Below, one piece after another: positions 50,899 through 59,811 of a stretch of DNA of 64,000 nucleotides. The stretch comes from Sporosarcina sp. P2 (lineage in GTDB: Bacteria; Bacillota; Bacilli; Bacillales_A; Planococcaceae). The first letter of the stretch is position 1. Each line of letters begins with the position of its first letter. Location of the stretch: positions 1-64,000 of the forward strand of contig NZ_PDYY01000010.1 in NCBI RefSeq assembly GCF_002743255.1, in the 5' to 3' direction. The translations under genes were made by a program, and so were the position numbers. The notes beneath the pieces were generated by a model, which was not told the DNA's origin, did not search any database, and was given only the letters and a program-made list of their open reading frames with translations.

Positions 50899-51393
50899 TC
50901 ACTTATTTAATTTCCATGTAGAGTAATTTAATACTAGTGCAAACATAACCCATCCAATATAAGGTACCATCAATCCGCCTGCGATACGATCAGCCTGATT
51001 GAATTCATAAGCGGTCATAGCAATTGCACCTAACAAAATCGTCATCTCTATCAGTGCTGTACCTCGTAAATTCCATTTAAAGAACAAGAAGGACCAAAGA
51101 AAATTAAGGCCTAATTGTACGTCATACAACGAGATAGCGGTATCTTTCCATTGCGATGGCTGCTTCATTTCCACGCGGTAATTCGCAACACCCATTATCG
51201 TATATAAAGCTGTCCAAGCAAATGGAAATGTAGCTCCGGGAGGAGAAAATGAAGGTTTCTTCAACTTGGCATACTGTTTTTGCGTATTGCGGTTAGCAAG
51301 AAATCCGATAATCGATCCGCCCACTACTGGAATTAACACGTTACGCGTGAGCTTCTTCCAATCCAGTTCACCATATACTTTTAATAATTCCAA
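50899..51393 (-). CDS. tspO: TspO/MBR-family protein
   Basis: A 164-residue five-helix membrane protein. It has the TspO features KKPSFSPPGATFPFAWTALYTIMGVA (in parts: KPSFSPPG, PFAWTALYTIMG) and LNFLWSFLFF with the conserved Asn and Trp. TspO proteins bind porphyrins and sterols and influence stress responses. The TTG start follows AAGGGGGTTTTACC. Confidence 0.92.
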   Translation of the reverse strand: MELLKVYGELDWKKLTRNVLIPVVGGSIIGFLANRNTQKQYAKLKKPSFSPPGATFPFAWTALYTIMGVANYRVEMKQPSQWKDTAISLYDVQLGLNFLWSFLFFKWNLRGTALIEMTILLGAIAMTAYEFNQADRIAGGLMVPYIGWVMFALVLNYSTWKLNK

Positions 51394-51447
51394 GGTAAAA
51401 CCCCCTTTTTAGAAAGTTTCCCCCATTCACTAGTTACTAAACAGTGA

Positions 51448-53022
51448 TTACGTATTCGTTGTATACATAATTTCACCAGCGACAATAGTTTTTTCTACTT
51501 GTATTTCAGTTATTTGATCAACGTCTATAGTGAAAACATTGTCTTTCAAGACCGTGAAGTCTGCATCAAATCCAACTGAGAGTTTTCCTCTTGAATGCAT
51601 TTTACCTATAGTAGCCGCTGCGCCTGAAGTAAATAATTGTACTGCCTCATAACGACTAAGTTTTTCATCTGGCAAATATCCTTCATGCTGTTCCGTACAT
51701 AATCTTCTGGTGATTGCTGCGTGTATACCTAGCAAAGGATTCGGATCTTCAATAGGAGCATCTGATCCCCCGCCACAAATAAAACCTTTAGTTAGAAGCT
51801 TCTTCCATGCATATGCCCAGTCAAGCCGGTCTTCACCCAGTCGGTCCCTAACCCAAGGGAAATCAGAAGGAACGAACGCAGGCTGTATATCTAAAACAAT
51901 GGGAAGCCTTTGCATTCGCTCTACTAAATCATCACGTAATAAAATGACATGTATAAACCGATCTTTCTTGCCGGCTGGAGCAGGATACTTTTCAATGACA
52001 TCTAGTGCTTTTTCAACTGCTAGATCACCAATCACATGTATGGCAACAGCTTCTCCATAGTGTCTTGCCATTTTGACATAGTTATCGATCTCTTCATCGG
52101 TCAATACAGCTGTTCCTACATTATCGGGTTCATCGGTGTACGGCTCACTTAACAGCGCAGTACTGCCGCCAAAAGCGCCATCAATGAAGAACTTCATCTC
52201 ACCAGGCTCTACCCACGGTGTATTATAGAGCATATGGTCTTCCATCAAATCAGAAAATACACTAACATGACACAGTAAATGAGCACGAAATTTTCGATCA
52301 CCACCGAGAACATTATTGAAAGCTTTCAATGGCGTCTGATAGTGACCGTAGTAACCTAAGTCATCGGTCACAACACCTGTCAACCCGACAGATAGTAAAT
52401 GATCAACAGAAGTTTCCAAAGCTTTCGTAACATAGTCCTCTGTTGGAGTCGGTAAAAGTTGAAGCACTAGCTGCATAGCACCTTCTTTCAATAACCCTGT
52501 CGGCTCGCCGTTATGATCGCGTTCAATGATACCATCATCAGGATCAGGTGTCTCTTTTGTAATACCAGCTAGTTCCAGAGCCTTTGAATTGACGATAGCA
52601 GCATGCCAACAAGTGCGTTTTAATAGCATGGGTGAATCTGTTACAGCATCCAACTCATAGCGAGTGAAGATTTTCTTGTCAGGAAAATTATTCTCATCCC
52701 AACCTTCCCCAATGAACCATTCGTCTTCTGGCAAATCTTTATAGGCGTTTAGAAGCAGCTCCATCATATGTTCTGAAGAAGTGGTGTTGGATAAATCAAG
52801 GCGCAACAGCTTTTCACCTTGGCCGATCATGTGCATATGATTATCGATAAAACCAGGGTAAACAAAAGCACCTTGCAAGTCTATTTGAGTATCAGCTTGA
52901 TTTTTTAGTTCATCATATGAACCGGTCGCTAGTATTTTTCCGTCGTTTGTCAGTAAAGCATCTATTGTATGTCCTTCATTTTGCATCGTATAAAAGAGTG
53001 CATTAAACCAAATCGTTGTCAT
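51448..53022 (-). CDS. YtcJ-type amidohydrolase
   Basis: A 524-residue metal-dependent hydrolase of the amidohydrolase_3 group. Metal-binding His residues are in VYPGFIDNHMHMIG; further conserved segments are FIGEGWDEN, GEAVAIHVIGD with a metal His, and CGGGSDAPIEDPNPLLG near the C-terminus. AGGAGGTTTCGGT precedes the ATG. In B. subtilis YtcJ is the closest I know; the substrate is unknown. Confidence 0.88.
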   Translation of the reverse strand: MTTIWFNALFYTMQNEGHTIDALLTNDGKILATGSYDELKNQADTQIDLQGAFVYPGFIDNHMHMIGQGEKLLRLDLSNTTSSEHMMELLLNAYKDLPEDEWFIGEGWDENNFPDKKIFTRYELDAVTDSPMLLKRTCWHAAIVNSKALELAGITKETPDPDDGIIERDHNGEPTGLLKEGAMQLVLQLLPTPTEDYVTKALETSVDHLLSVGLTGVVTDDLGYYGHYQTPLKAFNNVLGGDRKFRAHLLCHVSVFSDLMEDHMLYNTPWVEPGEMKFFIDGAFGGSTALLSEPYTDEPDNVGTAVLTDEEIDNYVKMARHYGEAVAIHVIGDLAVEKALDVIEKYPAPAGKKDRFIHVILLRDDLVERMQRLPIVLDIQPAFVPSDFPWVRDRLGEDRLDWAYAWKKLLTKGFICGGGSDAPIEDPNPLLGIHAAITRRLCTEQHEGYLPDEKLSRYEAVQLFTSGAAATIGKMHSRGKLSVGFDADFTVLKDNVFTIDVDQITEIQVEKTIVAGEIMYTTNT

Positions 53023-53293
53023 ACCGAAACCTCCTTATCTACCTATAGTAAACTGAATAAGATGAATCAACAAATAGTAGATGAAAAATTTTATATAAAA
53101 TACGTTGAGCTAATTAGCGATTCTGAAGTGTAGGTTGGATATTCACACAACAGAGTAGCACATGAATACATAACGACGTCATACTTTTACCATAGTTGGT
53201 GAGATTTTCATGCATTCCAGTGTAGGAAAGGTTGTAAGATGAATCACGTTTTAATTGGCTTATCATATGCTGATAAAGAAAGGGGTGAGTGTC

Positions 53294-53596
53294 TTGATTG
53301 AACATCAAAGCATATCTATAGATGGACAGTCATTTCAAGCAGTTACGGTAAAACTACCGAAAACGACGCTACTTACAGTTTCGAATGACAAAGGGTATAT
53401 TATGTGTGGGGCACTTGATGTAGGATTATTAAATAGTGTACTAGCAGACCGTAAAATTGTTGCGGGACGCGCGGTTGGTGTGAAAACGATAGAGCAATTG
53501 CTGGCAGCCCCGCTAGAATCGGTAACGTTGGAAGCTGAGAACTACGGCATTTCCGCAGGTATGATTGGATCAGAAGCACTATTAAAAATGACATAA
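53294..53596 (+). CDS. yunC: YunC-family (DUF1805) protein
   Basis: A 100-residue protein matching YunC/DUF1805: GYIMCGALDVGLLN in the middle and RAVGVKTIEQLL after it. The TTG at 53294 follows AAAGGGGTGAG; upstream in-frame ATGs have no site. Function unknown; in B. subtilis yunC sits in a cluster of unrelated genes. Confidence 0.88.
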   Translation: MIEHQSISIDGQSFQAVTVKLPKTTLLTVSNDKGYIMCGALDVGLLNSVLADRKIVAGRAVGVKTIEQLLAAPLESVTLEAENYGISAGMIGSEALLKMT

Positions 53597-53629
53597 AAAG
53601 TGACGCCCGTTTTGATGGGCGTCACTTTT
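53596..53629. terminator. terminator after yunC
   Basis: AAAAGTGACGCCC and GGGCGTCACTTTT form a perfect 13-bp stem with T runs in both directions. Confidence 0.93.
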
Positions 53630-53692
53630 CTAATCAGCTTTCATATCAGTTAAGTACTTTACGTGTTTATTTCAGTGTATTTCAAAACATCA

Positions 53693-53929
53693 TTATTCCT
53701 TTTCATATTTTTCTTCACTGGACGAACGATTTTTCGTCTCACGATGATGTCTTTCTTCTTCTTCCTCCATACGAACATCTTCCAAAGGAATAGCGTCTAC
53801 GGTCTGCATATCTTCATGCATATCGTAAATGCTTTCCTTATCCGTTTTTAAATTTTCGGGGTTATCCATATAACCGCCCTCTGCCCTGTTACGGTCTTTT
53901 TCTGTAAAAACTCTTTTCTCTTCGCTCAT
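53693..53929 (-). CDS. 78-residue hydrophilic stress-region protein
   Basis: A highly charged protein (MSEEKRVFTEKDRNRAEGGY ... SSSEEKYEKE) with no hydrophobic core, probably disordered. AAAGGAGTAGATTTGC precedes the ATG. It lies 30 bases downstream of the next gene on the same strand and is probably cotranscribed from the SigB promoter at 54186-54211. No family recognised. Confidence 0.7.
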   Translation of the reverse strand: MSEEKRVFTEKDRNRAEGGYMDNPENLKTDKESIYDMHEDMQTVDAIPLEDVRMEEEEERHHRETKNRSSSEEKYEKE

Positions 53930-53959
53930 GCAAATCTACTCCTTTGCGATTCAATATAT

Positions 53960-54148
53960 TTAGTCTAAAAATCTACCTAGTAATCCTTTATTTGGTTCAG
54001 GTTTCTGAGTGTTACCTTTACGTTCGCCGCGCATAGGTGTGTCATTGAACTCGTCGAATTGACGAGACAATTTGTCCCGTGCATCTTTGTTACGCATTAA
54101 ATAGGCTGCTCCTAAACCAATAGCTGTCAACGCCATTCTTTTTTTCAT
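53960..54148 (-). CDS. 62-residue small basic protein with N-terminal hydrophobic segment
   Basis: Begins MKKRMALTAIGLGAAYLMRN, a short hydrophobic stretch in a positively charged context, followed by a charged region (DARDKLSRQFDEF) and a Pro/Gly/Lys-rich tail. It resembles small membrane-associated YtxH/YxeA-style stress proteins only loosely. AACGAGGAGGAGCATT precedes the ATG. A SigB promoter lies 38 bases upstream. Confidence 0.72.
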   Translation of the reverse strand: MKKRMALTAIGLGAAYLMRNKDARDKLSRQFDEFNDTPMRGERKGNTQKPEPNKGLLGRFLD

Positions 54149-54185
54149 ATAATGCTCCTCCTCGTTATTGTTTCTTATATGTTGT

Positions 54186-54211
54186 TTTCCCAGTTTTCAT
54201 TCATATTAAAC
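54186..54211 (-). promoter_or_regulatory. SigB promoter of the 53693-54148 gene pair
   Basis: On the minus strand GTTTAA (54211-54206), a 14-base spacer and GGGAAA (54191-54186). The -35 element is a perfect match to the SigB consensus; the -10 has two differences. Confidence 0.65.
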
Positions 54212-54233
54212 AACTCACATGGTTTAGCGACAA

Positions 54234-54278
54234 AACAAAAAACAGTCAGTGATTAAAACCTTCTAATCACTGACTGTT
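54234..54278 (-). terminator. minus-strand intrinsic terminator with no gene before it
   Basis: AACAGTCAGTGATTA and TAATCACTGACTGTT form a perfect 15-bp stem. On the minus strand it is followed by TTTTTTG; on the plus strand no T run follows. It can only end a minus-strand transcript coming from 54280-54650, where no coding frame is visible. Confidence 0.88.
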
Positions 54279-54590
54279 CTTCTCTAACTATGCGGAAAAT
54301 TTTATGTTGCGATTACTCCATACTGACGATATTGTACCCTCGTAGTATGCGTTTTGCATGTTGCACTGCTTAACTTCTTTGAAGCAGGAATTTCACTTGC
54401 ACTTACACAAAAAACTTCTTTCGCATTACCTGGTAAACCTGTCTTTCATTTGGAATCTTAAAAGCAGATTCCCAAACCGAGTGTACCACTTGCCAGTAAA
54501 GAAAAATTTTCCGCCAAGGCTGTGCATCTCGTCCAGATCTAGCAGCTTACTTCACTAACTAGTCCCTTCAGTTTGCCTTGTAGTAATAGT
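54241..54590 (-). ncRNA. candidate structured non-coding RNA
   Basis: A minus-strand transcript is predicted from a -10-like TATACT (54592-54587) to the terminator at 54241-54278. Within it GCGGAAAATTTT (54516-54505) pairs perfectly with AAAATTTTCCGC (54303-54292), a 12-bp closing stem over about 200 bases. Inside are AATCT...AGATT, CTGCTT...AAGCAG and CATACT...AGTATG hairpins. It is not RNase P RNA, tmRNA or SRP RNA as I know them; a 6S-like or new RNA is possible. The promoter is weak, so the 5' end is approximate. Confidence 0.55.
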
Positions 54591-54711
54591 ATACCCATAC
54601 AAACTATTTCTAAACATCTTTTTTAAATTAATTTGAAAAAGTTTTTTTGAGATTTTTCTTACTCGCGGTATATGCACTTATGATCTATAATAGAGGACTG
54701 AGGTGAGAGCT

Positions 54712-54795
54712 TTGAACAAGGGAATAACAGGGAGAAGCACGATGTATAATCTTGCTGAAGTAAAGCCCTATGTTGAAAAGAATGAACTACCATGA
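54712..54795 (+). CDS. 27-residue leader peptide coupled to the helicase gene
   Basis: A TTG-started frame with GAGGTGAGAGC upstream encodes 27 residues ending VKPYVEKNELP; an internal ATG would give 17 residues. Its stop overlaps the helicase start (ATGA), so its translation probably sets translation of the helicase. A -10-like TATAAT lies at 54686-54691. No family recognised. Confidence 0.5.
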   Translation: MNKGITGRSTMYNLAEVKPYVEKNELP

Positions 54796-57700
54796 GTGTG
54801 TTAAAAAATATAGAAATGATACTTTGCAGTCTGGAAATAACGAAAAATGCACGAAAAGGTTTGGAACAGTGGTTTCTAAGTGAAGAGGCTTTTGTTTCTT
54901 CAGAGTCTGTTTTTGATATACATATTGAAAAGAAACCAGAGAATCGTATGGGGAACCAATCCTATGCGCTGTTTTTTGATCCACATACAAATAAAAGGTT
55001 TGCCAAAGAAGTACAGCAACGTGTGGCAGTTATGGAGTGCGTATTGAAACCGGATGGCTTGCTCGCAACAGGCTTTCATGTCAGAGGTGCAAGAGAGCCT
55101 GTTCAGACAAATCGGCGGCTACATACAGCAATAAAATTCAGGTTAAACCGTGCAGGAGTCGCACTGCCAATTGAATTTTATACAAGGTTGCGTCAATTGC
55201 CCATCGCAGAAGAGCGTTCAGAATATGTAAAAAAACGCATTGAAAGTTGGGAAGGCTATCTACAAATTGCGGAGAAAAATGCGGATGTAGCGGATATCTC
55301 CTGTACATTTAGCCAAGCCAGTTTTACTAGTGATTTTACAAAGGTACGTCTTCAATGTAAAGATTTGCAAATGAAAAATTGGAAGCAACTCCGTGGATTT
55401 AGTGTAAAAATGAATGAACTCACCACTGAGATCGGTCAAGTCATCGATGCTCAGAAAGGACAGAAAATCCTTGTCGTGGAACTAAATCAACGGTTTCAGA
55501 AGAAAGCAAGATCTGAGCACTGGTTACCAACACGTAATAAAAGCCTAGTGCTGACGAACTTTGCTGAATTAAGTCAGATTCGTCGGTTACGTAAAGGTTT
55601 CAAAGACTTACAAGATGGTCTAGCGGCAAATGCGAATTTGGAAAAGATCTTATTTGAGGAACGACCTGTCGTGCAAATTACGAATAAACAGCCGAAACTG
55701 GAGTTTCATAATAATTTAAATGAATTCCAGCAAGAAGCAGTCTCGGGCGCGATGAAAGCACATGACTTGTTTGTAGTCCAAGGTCCTCCCGGCACAGGTA
55801 AAACAACGGTAATATCCGAAATTTGCTATCAGAACGTCAAAGCCGGCTTGCGGACACTTGTTGCATCCCAATCAAATCTAGCAGTAGATAACGCACTCGG
55901 TCGATTACTTACAGATCCAGCGACACGTATTTTACGTTATGGGCGATCGGAAAGTATCGAAGAAGAGGGCAAGCGTTTCATGGAAGAAAATGTGGCGTTG
56001 CACTGGAGAAATGAAACAATTGAAACCGTACAAGCAACACGTGCAATTTATCGAAAAAAAGATATCGAATTGCAAAAGCATGCGGATCAATTATCCAATC
56101 AGGTTAAACAAAATACAGAATTGAAAATCATATTAACTGAGCAACTACAAATGCAAAACATAGTGCAAGAGAAGTTGAAAAAACTAAAGTCTGAATACTT
56201 TTCTCGGAAATCTCTGCTTGAGCAGTCTGTACGCAGGCTTTCTCAAAAGCAGCAAAAAATGGCGCAAACTGAAGTTGACCTTGCTCAACACGTAAAGGAA
56301 ATTGCAGGGTTACAGAAACAGCTAAAAACAGAGCCGAATAAAGAAGAATTGTCAGGTCAAGTGGAAGAATCTTTACAAGAGCAGTGCTTATTAAGACAGA
56401 CACAATCTTACATCAACTTGCTTGCAGAATTGCGGACCAATACCGAAGCACACCAAAAGATGATGGAAGAATACAAAACTCTTCCTGATAAAGAACGATT
56501 GCTACAAGCAACACATCGTCTCGTAAAGTCTCAGACGAAAATGAAAGATATCCAACTGACGCTCGCTGAAAACCAGATTGAATTACCTATTCATATTACG
56601 TTGCGGAATAACGACTTACAACGAATCATCAAGTCGATTGAAAGTGGAGAGTATTCCTATGAATTTCAGGAATGGAAGGAACTTCATGAACGATTTCAGA
56701 CGGCTATTAAAAAAACACAATCTCTTTTGCAGACGCACCGTTATCCGGTAGAAACCATTACTAAGCGCTCAACCGAAAATTTCACAACTATACAAGAAAT
56801 GCATGAAATGATTGATCGTTTAGGAAAGTTTTTAATCAATCCTACAACAAAAAAAGTGCTGCAAAATAAAGAAATTTCATCCGGGAAAATGGAAGTTCTA
56901 CAAAAAATTGCACAAGGTATGTCATTGTTTTACGGTAAAGAAGAGATCGTTCGTGCAAAAGGAATTGATCTTCAACAACAGAAAGTCCACTCTGTAAAGG
57001 AAGTATTTGCGGAAGTGAAATATGAGATTTTGAGATTCCTCCAACAGGAACTTCATGAAATACAAGCCAATATACAGCGAAAGGAAGAGTTGAAGCAACA
57101 TCTGGAATCCAAGCAAATAGCATTGGAGAAAAAGATTGATGAATACCTACAAACCAACGGGCCGCCTGAAAAACAGTGGCAGGGAAATCAACTCACACAG
57201 GCAATTGATCAGCTTGAAACGAAGATATTGGAGTGCAGACAACGAATAAAAAACGTAACGCAATTAGCAGCAACCTTAACTACTTCGGAACTAAAGTATT
57301 CTCAAGCAAAACAACTACTTGAACAAGAAAAAATAGAAGTCAGAGAAGTAGAGCAAAAAACATTGCAATTACAAGAAGAACAGCAACAACGACAGCAGAA
57401 AATAGAAGAACTTGCCGTTCAATTGAAACCAGATTTACCAGAGCAATTAGAGAAAATAGAAATAGAACTTGCTCAAGCTGAAACACGAAAAGCAGAAATA
57501 GTAAAAGAACAACAACAGCTTCCTATCCTACAAGAACTACAGGCGCAGTGGGAGGAATTGCTGCGTGATGCCAATGAATATGACCTTGACGAAATCCGTA
57601 AGCTGTATATCGATCATGCGAACGTAATAGGCACGACATGTGTCGCATCAGCTTCTAAAAAGTTTATGGAAGAATACCCTGTCTTCGACGTAGTGATTAT

Positions 57701-58640
57701 TGATGAAGTATCTAAAGCAACACCGCCAGAATTATTATTACCCATGCTAAAAGGTAAAAAAGTTATTCTAGTGGGTGACCATCATCAGTTACCGCCACTT
57801 GTAGGTCAAGAAACGATGGACGAACTGGTAGATCAGCAAAAAGATCCAGAAGTGCAACGTGAAATGAAAAAACTACTTAATGAATCATTATTCGAACGGT
57901 TATTCCGTACGTTGCCCAAGCAAAACAAAACGATGCTCAGTATTCAGTACCGGATGCATGAAAAAATCATGGAAACTATCGCACCATTTTATAAAGACGG
58001 GGACTATCAATTACAATGCGGGCTTCCCAATTCAGACGAATTGCGTGATCATCTGCTCGAAAGCAGTAATATCACTAGAAAAGACCATTTGCTATGGCTA
58101 GATACACCCAATACACCTTCATTTTTCGAAAATCAAGTCAAAGGGGGGACAAGTCGTTTCAATGAAGCGGAGCTCACCATCGTTCAAGATACGTTGCTAG
58201 ATATAGAACAGGCGACGGAAAAAGCTAAAAAAGACGGCCTTATGAAGCCAGACGAAAAGAAAAGCGTCGGTGTTATTAGTTTTTACGGTGAACAAGTGAA
58301 GCGAATTGATCGATTGATCCAACAAGAAATTCGTCCCAAACAATTACATTGCCGAACAGGTTCGGTAGATAAGTTCCAAGGTATGGAAATGGATATTATT
58401 ATTTTGAGCTTCGTTAGAAATCATGATAATAAAAATGGTGACATTGGATTCGCTAAAGATTATCGACGTCTGAATGTGGCTTTATCACGTGCAAGAGAAC
58501 TGCTCATTATCGTTGGGAGTTCTGATATGTTCACCATCCATACTAAAAATGCCACTACGAGGAATATGTATAAACACTTGCTAGAAGTTGTAGATCATCA
58601 AGGTGGATTGCGCAAAATAAACCAAATCCAGGGGAGATGA
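54792..58640 (+). CDS. SF1 (UPF1/DNA2-like) helicase with ~550-residue coiled-coil insertion
   Basis: A 1282-residue protein. An N-terminal domain of ~300 residues precedes the Q-motif-like NLNEFQQEAV (309-318). Walker A is QGPPGTGKTT (330-339) and motif Ia LVASQSNLAVDNAL (356-369). Motif II VVIIDEVSKATPPE comes only at D971-E972, followed by VILVGDHHQLPP, SIQYRMHEKI, SVDKFQGMEMDIII and RLNVALSRAR. Between 410 and 950 the sequence is Gln/Glu/Lys-rich heptads, a long coiled coil like that of SMC or Rad50. It is cotranscribed with the winged-helix protein that follows. A nucleic-acid processing or defence role is inferred, not shown. Confidence 0.85.
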   Translation: MSVLKNIEMILCSLEITKNARKGLEQWFLSEEAFVSSESVFDIHIEKKPENRMGNQSYALFFDPHTNKRFAKEVQQRVAVMECVLKPDGLLATGFHVRGAREPVQTNRRLHTAIKFRLNRAGVALPIEFYTRLRQLPIAEERSEYVKKRIESWEGYLQIAEKNADVADISCTFSQASFTSDFTKVRLQCKDLQMKNWKQLRGFSVKMNELTTEIGQVIDAQKGQKILVVELNQRFQKKARSEHWLPTRNKSLVLTNFAELSQIRRLRKGFKDLQDGLAANANLEKILFEERPVVQITNKQPKLEFHNNLNEFQQEAVSGAMKAHDLFVVQGPPGTGKTTVISEICYQNVKAGLRTLVASQSNLAVDNALGRLLTDPATRILRYGRSESIEEEGKRFMEENVALHWRNETIETVQATRAIYRKKDIELQKHADQLSNQVKQNTELKIILTEQLQMQNIVQEKLKKLKSEYFSRKSLLEQSVRRLSQKQQKMAQTEVDLAQHVKEIAGLQKQLKTEPNKEELSGQVEESLQEQCLLRQTQSYINLLAELRTNTEAHQKMMEEYKTLPDKERLLQATHRLVKSQTKMKDIQLTLAENQIELPIHITLRNNDLQRIIKSIESGEYSYEFQEWKELHERFQTAIKKTQSLLQTHRYPVETITKRSTENFTTIQEMHEMIDRLGKFLINPTTKKVLQNKEISSGKMEVLQKIAQGMSLFYGKEEIVRAKGIDLQQQKVHSVKEVFAEVKYEILRFLQQELHEIQANIQRKEELKQHLESKQIALEKKIDEYLQTNGPPEKQWQGNQLTQAIDQLETKILECRQRIKNVTQLAATLTTSELKYSQAKQLLEQEKIEVREVEQKTLQLQEEQQQRQQKIEELAVQLKPDLPEQLEKIEIELAQAETRKAEIVKEQQQLPILQELQAQWEELLRDANEYDLDEIRKLYIDHANVIGTTCVASASKKFMEEYPVFDVVIIDEVSKATPPELLLPMLKGKKVILVGDHHQLPPLVGQETMDELVDQQKDPEVQREMKKLLNESLFERLFRTLPKQNKTMLSIQYRMHEKIMETIAPFYKDGDYQLQCGLPNSDELRDHLLESSNITRKDHLLWLDTPNTPSFFENQVKGGTSRFNEAELTIVQDTLLDIEQATEKAKKDGLMKPDEKKSVGVISFYGEQVKRIDRLIQQEIRPKQLHCRTGSVDKFQGMEMDIIILSFVRNHDNKNGDIGFAKDYRRLNVALSRARELLIIVGSSDMFTIHTKNATTRNMYKHLLEVVDHQGGLRKINQIQGR

Positions 58641-58644
58641 GTAA

Positions 58645-59379
58645 ATGGATTTGCTTCGAAAAAAATTACAACAAGAACTCGAGCAACAACCCGATATCCA
58701 TATACAACAATCAGACAGCTGGGGATTGCCGGTCGAGCTTATTAAAATACCCTACACAACGATTAAACGCACGACGATGGACATATTAATGAAAATGATC
58801 TTATTAACAATTCAAAGGTTAGATGTATCTGAGCCCAAGGTAATTGCAGATTTTCTTGCCGTTGAACCACTGTTTATAGAGAATTTGTTTAATAAGATGG
58901 AAGCTGCACAGATGATCAAGTTGCGTAAAGACAGTTTTGAATTGACGAGCGTTGGAGTAAATCAATTACAATCAGGTATTTACGAACATCCACCTGAAAA
59001 GGCAGAAAAAAAGTTTTATTATAGTCCTTGCCACAATTCAATTTTATGTGAACAACCTGAAAAAGTCTTCACGGCAAGAGTTAAAGAGTTTAGATTAGCA
59101 AAGAAATTCCCAAGAAGTCTGCAAGAACTAGATTATGAACAATTGCGGGTGACACTACTTGCTACTCGCGTAGAAGTTACAGAAGGTTCACTTCAGAATG
59201 TGGTGGATAAAATAGAGATCCCACAAAAGCTTGAAAACCAACATATTCCTTGTGTGGAGTTCTACGTTTATAATCGTGCGGAAAACAGCTATTTCACTAG
59301 AGTGTGGAATACTTTAACGGAAGAATGGGACGAGCATTTGGAAAAGCTTCTAGATGATCAAGCCCCACTTCGGAAATAA
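58645..59379 (+). CDS. winged-helix-like partner of the helicase
   Basis: A 244-residue protein starting 5 bases after the helicase stop, with GGGGAGATGAGTAA as ribosome binding site. Residues 50-110 look like a winged helix: IQRLDVSEPKVIADFLAVEP and VEPLFIENLFNKMEAAQMI followed by DSFELTSVGV. The C-terminal half (VKEFRLAKKFPRSLQELDYE, VEFYVYNRAENSYFTRVW) is mixed and unrecognised; one pair of cysteines (CHNSILC) is present. Probably a DNA-binding or adaptor subunit; closed by a strong terminator. Confidence 0.72.
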   Translation: MDLLRKKLQQELEQQPDIHIQQSDSWGLPVELIKIPYTTIKRTTMDILMKMILLTIQRLDVSEPKVIADFLAVEPLFIENLFNKMEAAQMIKLRKDSFELTSVGVNQLQSGIYEHPPEKAEKKFYYSPCHNSILCEQPEKVFTARVKEFRLAKKFPRSLQELDYEQLRVTLLATRVEVTEGSLQNVVDKIEIPQKLENQHIPCVEFYVYNRAENSYFTRVWNTLTEEWDEHLEKLLDDQAPLRK

Positions 59380-59381
59380 GT

Positions 59382-59416
59382 AAAAAAGATCAGGGAAATT
59401 TCCCCTGATCTTTTTT
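59382..59416. terminator. terminator after helicase operon
   Basis: AAAAAAGATCAGGG and CCCCTGATCTTTTTT with a short loop, T runs on both strands. Confidence 0.93.
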
Positions 59417-59418
59417 AC

Positions 59419-59577
59419 TTAAGACTTACGCTTTTTTTGTGTGGGAGCTTTACGTAATTCGGCGAATTCTTTCGCGATTTCTTCATGCATATCGCGTGCA
59501 GCAATCGTCTGGTTCTTTGGCGTTTGTGGTAAGGAGCCGGCCGATTTACTTCCTTTAGTATGTTCATCTCTTCCCAT
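59419..59577 (-). CDS. 52-residue hydrophilic protein
   Basis: Starts MGRDEHTKGSKSAGSLPQTP and ends APTQKKRKS. The centre DMHEEIAKEFAELRK is helical. GAAGGGAGATTGACAA precedes the ATG. Lys/Arg-rich with a basic tail, in the style of small spore or stress proteins, but I do not recognise a family. Convergent with the helicase operon and sharing its bidirectional terminator. Confidence 0.68.
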   Translation of the reverse strand: MGRDEHTKGSKSAGSLPQTPKNQTIAARDMHEEIAKEFAELRKAPTQKKRKS

Positions 59578-59739
59578 TTGTCAATCTCCCTTCTGTAAGT
59601 ACCTTCATACGTAAGTTGGTTCAAAATTGAAAAGTTATACGTGAAAAAAGGGATAGCGTTTGGCAAATTCATTTAAATGGGGAATAAATTCTATTCTGTA
59701 AGTCTTCCATTCGAAAAGAAGCTGTTTAAGATGTCTTGT

Positions 59740-59764
59740 GTTTAGCACGTAGTATATTGGGAAT
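59740..59764 (+). promoter_or_regulatory. SigB promoter of KGG protein 1
   Basis: GTTTAG (59740-59745), a 13-base spacer and GGGAAT (59759-59764), close to the SigB consensus. Confidence 0.7.
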
Positions 59765-59811
59765 ATATTCATTAGGCTTTGTAAGTTGAATAATAAGGAG
59801 GAAGAATATAT

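Noticed and set aside
54358..54558. 66-codon plus-strand frame in the 54.2-54.7 kb gap
   Set aside because: No ribosome binding site, atypical translation; the strand and terminator evidence supports a minus-strand RNA instead.
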